A stretch of DNA of 64,000 nucleotides from Xylogone sp. PMI_703 (taxonomy: Eukaryota; Ascomycota; Leotiomycetes). Location of the stretch: NCBI GenBank assembly GCA_021399445.1, contig JAJTUQ010000009.1:885501-949500 (forward strand), written 5' to 3'. Below are positions 23,354-32,531 of this stretch, in pieces (the first letter of the stretch is position 1; each line of letters starts with the position of its first letter). The position numbers and the translations under genes are program-made. The notes beneath the pieces are model-generated. The model ran no database searches. It saw only the letters and a list, made by a program, of their open reading frames with translations, and was not told where the DNA came from.

Positions 23354-24130
23354 TCAAACCGGATATCCAAAGGCCATGGGACGTCCTAGCCCATGGATAC
23401 AGAGGAAATGGATATGTTGTTATTTGTCTTTAGTAGAGGACGTACAAATACGTTTGCAGAAATAGTTTTGATGACCTTAAAGACTGAAAGGATCGAAATC
23501 CCGATCATATATCCATGGATCGAGAACCCAATCAGAGAGAAGGTCATAGGTAGTGGTTGTTGATTCTGAGGCTTTCGGAGTATTGTCAAGATTCAGATCT
23601 TGGAGTTGTGTTGAGAGACAGAAGCCATACGTGGCTCTGTGGTTGCTCACCAGGTTCTCAAGGAAGTAGTATTAAAAGTAGTCTGGAAGGAATGTGTAAA
23701 GAGCCTCCTTCTCGCCATACTGTATAAAGTTGAACCACCATTGGTAGTTATCGTCACTGCGGAGTTGAGCAATCGTGAGGTTAGAGCAAGATCGAGTATT
23801 AATCTTACCAGAGAGGACAACGAGGCTCTGAGCAAGAGGGGAAGTACACGAATAACAACGAGGAATAGCAAGAACTTCATGATCAGGTCCACGGAAAGGA
23901 TGTCCATCAGAGACTCGGGAGACTCGAATTATACCATTTTTAGTGAAATCATGGTCGAATTGTGACAAGAACCGATATGATACACTATGAGGAGCCTGTA
24001 TCGACAAGAGACTGACGCAATAATCGGAAAGACGCTTCGAATAGAAGGAAGGATCAGTGGTGAGATCTCGAAAAGTTATGACTCCAGGTTCAGGATTATA
24101 GAGTTCAACATCACTTTCGTTGGAAGCCAT
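23354..24130 (-). pseudogene. unrecognised antisense gene carried inside element C
   Basis: On the strand opposite to gag/pol, ATG 24130 opens a frame of 259 codons to TGA at 23354. It is interrupted three times by TAA (23672, 23477, 23420), each explained by CAA to TAA. Protein-like sequence continues in the same frame on both sides of each stop (for example DLLSDWVLDPWIYDRDFDPF at about 23470-23540). The first 152 codons are open and begin MASNESDVELYNPEPG. No transmembrane segment, signal peptide, zinc motif or known domain is visible. The composition is ordinary, with several Trp, Tyr and Asp residues. Its stop lies 15 bp beyond the stop of pol, so the two converge tail to tail. Function unknown: it may be an accessory gene or a captured host gene. 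Confidence 0.65.
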
Positions 24131-24625
24131 ACTCGAATATTGGCAAAGGATTATCAGATCAATATGGAATACCTGGGGTATTCTTTGGTTATAACCTGAA
24201 TACGAAGGGACTCAACTTACCAACAGTTCAAAAAATATTCGGGGGGGGAGAACCTTTGCCATGATCATGATCCTAATCATATTTTTAGACCAAAACCTTT
24301 GTCGTATCAACTGAAGAATTACGCTCAATGGTTTTCTTTTTCAAAAATACAGTTGAAAAAGAAAAGGGGACAGTATGGAATATTCAAAAATTTGATATTT
24401 GGAGCTATATTTGATCAAAGAAATCCACCGGAGGATTCGCGCGAAAGATTCACCTTTGAACACCGATTTAGGTTGAATAACGCCATACGAAGGGACGAGA
24501 TTACTCAAATTTACGCCTCAAACTCAAGTAACATACGAAAACCCCTCAAAGATAGCTAATATCGATCGATAACTCGAAATTTTGTGCGGAACTACGAAAA
24601 ACCCATCAATATCGAATCCAACAAG
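24131..24625. promoter_or_regulatory. divergent spacer between the antisense gene and the third sense frame
   Basis: This 495-bp interval separates two divergent starts (24130 minus, 24626 plus). It contains a run of eight or more G near 24240 and a TTTGATATTTGGAGC-like AT block. It could hold internal promoters for both genes. No motif proves it. Confidence 0.3.
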
Positions 24626-26797
24626 ATGAATATTGCCCCTGGAGCACCCACTGCACCTGTGGTACAGCAACAGGTTCAACCTATTACGAAAGAAGCTCTG
24701 GAAGCCAAAGTAGCTACAATGAACGATGTTGAACGATACGAATACGTCAGAGACCTTATACAGTCAGCTATACACCGGAATGCGATAGCAGGAGACGTGG
24801 CTCAGATGGCTTTCGAGACTATGATGGAGAAAAAGTAGTATATTGGCTACAGGCTAAGTGAAGCTGAAGTTGAAGCTGCATTCAAGGGGACGATCGATAT
24901 TATAATTGAAATGAATACGAAGCGGCGAAACAAGACTCAAGAGGCACACGATAAGATTGGAAGAACATAGGCGAACAACCCTTTAGCACTCGAATGGTAG
25001 CAGAACTTTCCGAGCCAGTCAAGTGAAGCTGCCAATGCGGTAAGAAAGATGGCCGGCACTATGAAATTGAGTCTCAAGAACATTTCAAGAAGGGCGAACT
25101 CAGCAGCAATGGCTAGAATAAAGGCGAGGTTACCAGGGCCCGGGAGGAGAATTCAAGGGCACCCTCCACAGCGACGAGTTCTTCCTGCCGACTTGACGAA
25201 AGCCAGTCTCATGGATAAAGACCCTGAACGAGTAGCACTGGCCGATACGAACGCATTAAACATGGGTTTCAATAAATACAGGATGCTAACTGACGACCAA
25301 AGCCAATGGGATCTGCTATTTGACGAAAGTGATGAGGAGGAAAACATACTACGTATAGAGGAAGTGGAAACTGAAGAGGAGGAGGACGACGATGACGATT
25401 CAGAATATGACGATTCTGACGGCAAAAAGAAGAGGAAGAAAAAGAATAAGAAGGCAAAGGGTACTAATAAAAAGCCGAAGGTTGACAAGAAGGATGTGGT
25501 TGATGTTATCGGGCTGTACAAATTGAAAGCCAGACGGAAGGAAGGGAAGGTGGAAGACAGGGACCTGTTTAAATATGTGCTAGAACCGATAGACCTACCA
25601 CAGGACGAAATCCCTGACGATTCAGATAACGAAGAGGTGGAGAGAATACTGGGAGATATCGAGAGAAAGGTAATATTGGCTGATGTAGGATTTGTGGATA
25701 TCGCGTCATGGAATTCTAACGATTTTGGCAAGGAATCTTTATTCGATTGGTGGGATGAACCTATCCCGAAGGATAACGAATTTAAGATCACGGAATTGAT
25801 CGAATACGAGATGGAAATGTATCTACATCACGCAAAGGCGTCGTCGGAAGATAATAACGGGTGGGTGGAGATCATGAATTTCTCGTTAACTCAACAAATG
25901 ATTCGACAAGACCCCGCTTTATATCTGGTTTGTGTATACTTAAGGAGAGACGACGAATATCGATTGATATCTCGGCCATATAGAGCCAATATATTGCTCC
26001 CTGGAGTCAAATATAATCAGGTTGGTCGCTTGGGAAGGGTGAGCTTCAAGGATCGCAAAACAGGGTGGTCGGCTTTGGATTATATGGCAACGGACGCCGT
26101 CGATAGCACTGTGTTTATAACGGGGGAGGATGGAGCCGGAACCGCGAAGTTGCTCGCAAAAAGCCATCGGAATATCGATATGATCGTTGATCGTGGGCTA
26201 ATGGAAGACCCACCTACCATCACCGAAGATATGATAAAAGAGTTGATGCTGGAAGTGGGAGAACTAAAGGATAGCCACATGGAGAGAGGGGAGGCTTTAT
26301 TTACGAAGCATCACTTGATATCGTACAACCCCGAGAAAGTGGAGGTTACGCGATTCACGGTTGAGCCATGGTTCGGAACCACTGATAAATACCATCAATA
26401 TTTGGCCGATATCCCGAAAACTCGATGGAAGAAGGCCTCGGATTGCCATAAGGAATTGATAACGGCAGGGTATCGTCATCCTTTAATGCCTGGAGCAACA
26501 AGATTGCCAGACCGAAGAGTGCCATTCGATACGAATCTCGAAATCATAACTCCGTTGTCCCGAGCCATGTTAGCACAGCAAAGATATGACGATAGTGATG
26601 TTCTGGCCGACCTTGAAATCGTGCTCTATGGGACAAGCGAGGAGCGGTTGGAATACTTGAGCTCTTGGAGAAGGAAGATGCAGAATATATTCTATGACGA
26701 GTGGTGGCGGAAAGCACAGTTGGAGTTGCGGTTATTTAAAAAGAATTCGTATATTCAGAAGCTAGTGGATGAGGGCAAAATTGATATATCGGAATAG
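24626..26797 (+). pseudogene. third sense frame of element C, function unknown
   Basis: ATG 24626 opens a frame of 724 codons to TAG 26795. TAG codons at 24836, 24968 and 24998 break its first sixth; the remaining 25001-26797 is fully open. The start is Ala/Pro/Gln-rich (MNIAPGAPTAPVV). A strongly acidic stretch and then a Lys-rich stretch occupy residues about 245-285. A globular-looking C-terminal part of about 430 residues follows (contains YHQYLADIPKTRWKKASD). No signal peptide or transmembrane segment is seen, so it is not an envelope-type gene although it occupies that position between pol and the 3' LTR. I recognise no family. The acidic/basic stretch could bind nucleic acid or protein partners, which is speculation. 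Confidence 0.7.
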
Positions 26798-27016
26798 GTA
26801 AGTATGTGGCCTATATCCACGTCAATATTGAGAGATGCGACGTGTGAAGTTGAGGGCGCGATATCCAGATATTGGGAAGGGATAAGACGTCTTACCTTAT
26901 TTCAGATTATGGCGATAGTTTAGCTCTTCGTTTTGGTGTTTTGCTTTTGATGATATTCGATGGATTCCCTACATTGTTGCTAATATCGATATTATTGCTT
27001 CATAAGCTCTAATATC

Positions 27017-27028
27017 GAAGGGGACGGA
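27017..27028 (+). other. polypurine tract of element C
   Basis: A purine-rich run GAAGGGGACGGA (one C) lies immediately before the 3' LTR, the expected site of plus-strand priming. Confidence 0.65.
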
Positions 27029-27311
27029 TGTGGTAGGGAATCCGCGCGCGGGTAATAGTAGTTCCACCGCCGAAACCTCCGAATTTTATATATGGAGCGG
27101 TTCGTACGGTATTGCAATAGACAACGATTTGCACTCCTATTTTACAGATATACGAGCTCTGATTGGCTCCCTTACGATTTCTACGATTGCTACAATATCG
27201 CGATATTGGTGATCGTATTGTATGGTGTTGTTGTTGTTGTTCGTTGCATACCTCCATGCCGGCTGCCAGAGATCACGTGCCTCCCATAGCACTCACCCCT
27301 TCCCTTTCACA
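27029..27311 (+). repeat. 3' LTR of element C
   Basis: 283 bp, identical in length to the 5' LTR with four transition differences. It is followed by TGAC, the target duplication, and then by the transposase codons of the host transposon. Confidence 0.95.
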
Positions 27312-27315
27312 TGAC

Positions 27316-28131
27316 CATCAAAAATAAGAAGATAATATTAACTTTTTTTATTTTTGTATGTAAACTTATCAAAATGTTTAAGATATTTGATTTTAAGCTG
27401 ATTGTTTGAAAATCCTGATTCTGAACAAGCCCAAAAAATATCAAGGTTTATATCGTTATCAAAGTATTTGTGCAAATGATATGTACCTTTGAATATTATC
27501 ATTGATAACACTTTTTGACCTCTTTAATTAATTGTTGTTATTATTGTTACTAATTCTCTATTTTCAGGATCAGATATAAAAGCAGTTTTACAATCAGCAG
27601 GAACAATTACTTAATCACCAGATATTATACTAATTTGAAATCTTATTTCGTCAAAATTGAATATATCTTCTTCAAGGATTCCCCAATACTGACAACAACG
27701 CTTGAACTCTTCAAAATGTGCTTTGATATCCTTTTGTATATATGCTTGTCGCCGTTGTACAGAAATTGGTTTAGGTCATACTAATTTCCAGTATTCCTTA
27801 TTCCTTGCAATCCATCGTTTTGCCCATCTGTGAGAGACAGTATTATTAATACCAGAGTAATATAGTAGTCGATTGGCCGCTTGGATCAGGGTTTCAATAG
27901 TTCCAGGCGTTCCGGAGTGATATAGCACATCATATAATCCTTAAGAGTAGTCTCTTGAGGCTCAGAGAGCCTTTTGTTGTGTCCTCCGCGTGAAGATGAA
28001 AGAAGCCGACCATTGAGACGTGTACGTAGTTTGTGGTAGGGAACGTCAAAAGAACGTGCAATTGGTGCGATTTTTGCATGAGGATGTAGTTGAATATATT
28101 CAATTGCTTCTGCAATACGTGATTCGGCCAT
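27316..28131 (-). pseudogene. pogo-like transposase, N-terminal half
   Basis: ATG 28131 begins with a psq/CENP-B-type helix-turn-helix (MAESRIAEAIEYIQ, IAPIARSFDVPYHKLRTRL) followed by a second DNA-binding part (TVSHRWAKRWIARN). A frame change occurs between about 27890 and 27925, and TGA and TAA stops follow. The first catalytic Asp is in FNFDEI (near 27650) and the second in LLIFDGH, where the frame is cut by the retrotransposon. Length before the break is about 272 codons; with the other half it is about 560, normal for Fot1-like enzymes. Confidence 0.88.
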
Positions 28132-28132
28132 A

Positions 28133-30819
28133 TTATGTTGATATTTGTGGGTAAAATGCGCTCAAAAATTGGGAGGTATGAATTTGGAGGCAAAATTTGC
28201 GTATTGATGTTTTTTGCGTATTGCTGTCCCTCACCATATTACGTAAGTAATGTGGTGAGTGCTGTGTAAGCCGAACGATTAGTAAATACACAAGACAAAC
28301 TTCTGCTATTGGAGGTCTACCAGTACTTTCTTGAAAGTCCTTCGCTATATCTTTGTCGATTTTATCAGACGTGAGGTATTCCTTAACAGAAAAGTGAGCT
28401 AATTGAAGCTGATCATTACCAGACCTCGATCCTTCTTTTTGAGATACAACAACCACTAAGCTAGAACAGTACCGAGAGATTTCCTGTGGATCGGGCATTC
28501 GGTCATCGGGATCGAATTTTGAGTTGTTGACGTCAACGGCCAGCATGTCCACAACTTCTTCAATTTGTAAAGGCCGTTCGGAGAATACTAGGAATTGTAG
28601 AATTCTTATAGCATTAAAGCGATAAGCCGAGGGGATCTTATGCAAAATGTCTGTATACATTTTGTATAAAGTATCTGGGAGATCATTAAGAGCCTTCCGA
28701 AGCGTTGGTAAATCAAGACACTCCTCTATGGCATCAAGCTGGCACGCAACTAATCGAAACCTATGGCAGTTAGCATCCATCTCTATATAACTAGAATGAC
28801 TTAATGACTTACATTCCGTTCGCTTTGTTATTTAGGTTCTTCTCTATCAACTCTAGTACATTTGTCCGATTTCGCCACTTCTTTAGACCGTCACTACACC
28901 GAACCCTTGTTTTTATGTACGTGTCGGTATCGTCAGAGATCAGTTCGCTTTGAATGGGTATCTGATCTTTAAAACTGGACCATCTGCCTACTGCCGATTC
29001 AATATCCCGTTCTGGTCGACTCGTACAAAGAATGTGAATATTGAATCGCTCGGATGCTAGAATTTCTTCAATCCATGAGAGCACCCCGGTGGTAGCCGAC
29101 CCTTTTCTTGTTGTACATTCATCAAGCGCATCGAGAATTATCCAAACTTCCTTAGCCAATGTCATCATCTTGAGGAGAGTCTCGTGAAGTAAATCGCATG
29201 TGGGCTCTTCTGGGTTGCTATGTGGGGGGAACAGAGCATCTACGGGAGCTCGGGCAGCTTCTTGTTGGTTATAAAGTTGGTTGATAAGAGAACGAAGCAT
29301 ACTCTCTAGTGACTGCTTCCCAACATCATTGAAATCAAAATAGAAGTAGATGACAGATGATAAATACTGTGTGCTCTGAAGATTCTCTAGAATGGTAGAG
29401 CTAAGAATCGTTTTTCCACATCCGGCGATACCATGGAGCCATAGGAAAGAGTTTGGCTGAGTCTTCCATCGGACGAATTTTATATGTTCCAACACCCAAC
29501 GGCCAGTCCCTGATTGACGTTGTTCTAACGCTTTGTCGTAATTCATAGATGGATTGGAGGATTGCAGCCATTGCCGGATCTTATCTTTCTTATATTCATC
29601 ATCTAATGACCTTACTGTATCGTGTAACTGACTTAGTTCTTGCTATATATGTACCTGGTTAAAGACGTCATAGCTATCTCTAGTGTGACTGACTTACAAA
29701 TATCATATCAACAGCTTTTGCCTCCTTCTCCACCTCGGTGGGTTGGATTTGAGAGAGAAGATCCTTAGCATATGCAGCTGCTGCCATTGCTGCGTATCCT
29801 TGCCATAAATCATTCTTATGAGAATCTGCATAGTCGCAGATGCCTCGTATGACAATGCAAGGGAAATCATCCATTAGTCCAGCAGCTTCCATTTCCACAC
29901 AAAGCGCTTTATACTCGTTACCTAATCGATCCCGAAGCTTAACGTCTTTAATCACTTGGTTCCCCGATGCAATAGTACCGAAGAATACTTTCGGATTTGT
30001 GAAGTTACGAGGGGACCTCCGAGCCAGACCATGTTCGCACACTTCACACCGCCATAGAGGCCATAACCAGACCATCACTACCCAGAACACCCACCACCAC
30101 TTATATAGATCACATTGAGAGCAATGTAATTGATCTGCATCGACACCCGGGAACGCATAGCCATCGTTTTTTAAATTTGGGTGATTTTCGAACATTTGCT
30201 CAAGGTTCATCAATATATTACCGCCATTGATCGAATATTCCGACTGAAGTCGTGATAATGCTGTGAGAAGAACAGTTGGAGGCCTGTTGAGAGATCCCTT
30301 GCGTTCAAATTTGCCATCCAAGCTCTTGCCTAAGTCATACTGGACCACACCGGCAAAAATTCCTTCCGGTTGACTTACTACAACATCACCCAGACGGATG
30401 TCTCGGTTCTCCCGAAGGTTAGGAATCCCACCTCCGATCCCTAACATCAACCCAAACCGTATGCCGGTAAATGTCCTTAGCAGATCTCTAGCCACCATCG
30501 CAGCTGCATTGGTACCGTAGACACCTGCTGGTAAGCAAGCAATTACGATATTGTGTCCATGGGCATGCCCTAACACATAGCTGTTATGATCTTGTGCATC
30601 TTTACTCCGAAGAGGGGGATGCTCTTGATCCAGCATAGCTCTTGCTGCGGTCATCTCATGAGGAAGTGCGCACACCACCGCCACTTGATATTCTTGGATC
30701 GATATAGTATTCATAGTTGATTTGGAGCTTCGGGCTATCTTTTGGATTGCTGAGATGGAGTGAGATGAAACTGAACTTGGGCTGGCGCTCATCTCAGCTG
30801 AGCAGGGCTGCAGCCTCAC
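28133..30819 (-). CDS. truncated NLR: PNP_UDP - NACHT, with transposon-derived tail
   Basis: Three exons (30819-29698, 29642-28813, 28760-28133) with 55- and 52-bp introns give an open frame of 859 residues. The second intron has a TGCTAAC branch site. Exon 1 is a purine nucleoside phosphorylase/uridine phosphorylase-like domain (VAVVCALPHEM, GIGGGIP, VEMEAAGLMDDFPC, GICDYADSHKND). A NACHT domain follows (Walker A GIAGCGKT, Walker B WIILDALDEC) with a winged-helix segment to LVYLL. At 28279 the frame enters the transposon inverted repeat and gains 48 foreign residues. Before insertion the gene went on into the ankyrin repeats at 14451-15536. PNP-NACHT-ankyrin receptors are common fungal NLRs; without repeats this one would lack its ligand sensor. 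ATG 30819 is the first start; 30792 and 30714 are alternatives. Expression is unproven. Confidence 0.85.
28172..28279 (-). repeat. terminal inverted repeat, right
   Basis: Reverse complement of the left inverted repeat with one difference. It is followed by TA at 28280-28281. It also supplies the last codons of the truncated NLR frame. Confidence 0.93.
28280..28281. repeat. TA target-site duplication, right copy
   Basis: TA directly outside the right inverted repeat, matching 15537-15538. Confidence 0.85.
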
Positions 30820-32531
30820 TCAACTCGGTGTTTCGTTGGGCCACGTTCAAGGTCGGAACACTAGCCCGAGTAGTAAATAAATACAGCTACCACCAATTAG
30901 AAACACCCTCAACCAGTACTCTAAGGCGGACACTTCATTTGTGCCTAATAATAGGTGGATAATAATCCAACCATACTTGGTTCCACATTTGTGCAGAGCA
31001 TTCTACCACAACCCCCCTTATCCTCCCATATAGCCAAGGAAGAGGCTTCCTTACACAGTAGTTCATTTGGAGGCTCATGGGAACCCTGTAAGCCGGAGAA
31101 ATAGCACAAATATAGGGAGCGGCAACGCCATCATGATCTGAGGCAGTCTGCTAAATATTTCCTTGCTATGCCTCCACGGCACATGATTAAATAGGTAGCG
31201 GACTAGATGCCCATAGTCTTTATGTTATAAGAACGACAAAGACACATTAAAAGAGAGGGCGGGTGAATCAGTAAGGAAAGGAAGTCGATATTGACATACA
31301 TACTTAGAGAGTTGGCTGACCTAAGAGAGCGATAGTTTACATTTAGGGCCCGCTCGGCAACGCATATAGAGCCTCTACTCCCCACACCATACACTAAGAA
31401 ATTAGTGCTATTGCCATCAGATCGAGCTTTATATTGGTTACTTTCCTTTTCAGTAATAGCGTTATACTACCTCCTTCACATTCTCTCTCTGTTCCCCTTA
31501 TTAATAAGATCTGAATAAGCACACTCTCGTGAATACTACACTTAATATATAGTCAAAAATTCGAGAATAATCTGTTTCGGAGGAAAACGAACCATGCTAT
31601 ATTAATTGATAGTAAGGGACAGTACAATACAAACAGGGAATAGAGATAGGTGGGTGAAAACGTCGTAGCTGTTCGGACGCGAGAGGTTTGAAGAGCATAC
31701 ATGTATGTATATAAATTTTTGAAGGAACCTTCCTATACAATATTATACAAGGGACAAAGATATTAGACACAGCGGTAGCGTAGCGTAATAAATGCAATTT
31801 CCGAGATAACCGAAGTAATAGTCACGGCAAATATATCCCCTCCACGTTTTGAAATCAACGAGACATTAATATAATCAGTATCCTTTCATCGTTTTACATG
31901 GATCGTGTTAAGTGCCACGGAGTATATTCCGTACAGGAGTGTACTCAGGATTTAATTTAGTAATCTTATTGTAATTTCATAACTGGAGCAGAAGCCGAGT
32001 ATTTTTCAGCAAACATGATTAAGAAATCAAAGCCAGTTGTCAAGATGAGGTTCGCACTGCGGCGGGCAGATTATCTAGAGAGCCCAGAGTCTGCTCAGAT
32101 ACAACCAGGCTAGTACTCGGGCTCAAATAGCTACTACTGATATTCAAAAAATATAACATGAAATCTCATGATTTGATTGACGAAATTGAATGACTGAGTC
32201 TGAATCTTAATCACAAGGCACATGGTTCCGATACGGATATAACTGAGTCAGGTAATAAGAGTAAGTGATCGATTCGAGGGCCAGCTACTACCAAGCAGCC
32301 CTCCTATGCAACTGATATACATAAGAAAAATAATGCTAGTTACGTAAAGGAGTATTCGTCATACACGTAGGGTGTCTAAGATGCTCATTTCCATCGGTAT
32401 ATATAATAAAACCCGACAATAATAAACGCGCTGCTTAAGTAAATCAAAGATTCGCCTCCCGACGCCATTTACTCCCCCACGCCCTCTGCTCTCTAAATCA
32501 TGTATCATTTCATTAGATCGAGGAAAAAAAT
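30820..32531. other. intergenic stretch between the PNP-NACHT gene and the transcription factor
   Basis: It contains the upstream region of the PNP-NACHT gene and the 3' flank of the transcription factor. Open frames are short and without recognisable domains. No repeat was noticed. Confidence 0.45.

Larger units (their letters stand above)
16558..27311 (+). mobile_element. Ty3/gypsy LTR retrotransposon with extra genes (element C)
   Basis: Two 283-bp LTRs (TGTGG...TTTCACA) bound a 10,754-bp element flanked by TGAC on both sides (16554-16557 and 27312-27315; a fifth base, A, is ambiguous). Order on the plus strand: 5' LTR, primer-binding site, leader, gag with CCHC knuckle and protease, pol (RT, RNase H, integrase) one frame back, a gene on the opposite strand, a divergent spacer, a third sense frame, polypurine tract, 3' LTR. 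Protease before RT and RNase H before integrase define the Ty3/gypsy order. Every internal frame has nonsense codons, so it is inactive. It sits inside the transposase gene of a pogo-like element. Confidence 0.96.
15539..28279 (-). mobile_element. pogo/Fot1-like DNA transposon, interrupted by a Ty3/gypsy element
   Basis: The element is bounded by inverted repeats of about 108 bp and a TA duplication. Without the 10,754-bp retrotransposon and one copy of its 4-bp duplication it would be about 1.98 kb, normal for Fot1-like elements. The transposase runs on the minus strand from 28131 to about 15695. It is inserted in an NLR gene, with its transposase in the same orientation as that gene. Both halves of the transposase are decayed by stops, so the element cannot be autonomous now. 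Confidence 0.92.

Noticed and set aside
24626..26797. Third frame of element C as an envelope gene
   Set aside because: No signal peptide, transmembrane anchor or cleavage-like region can be seen.
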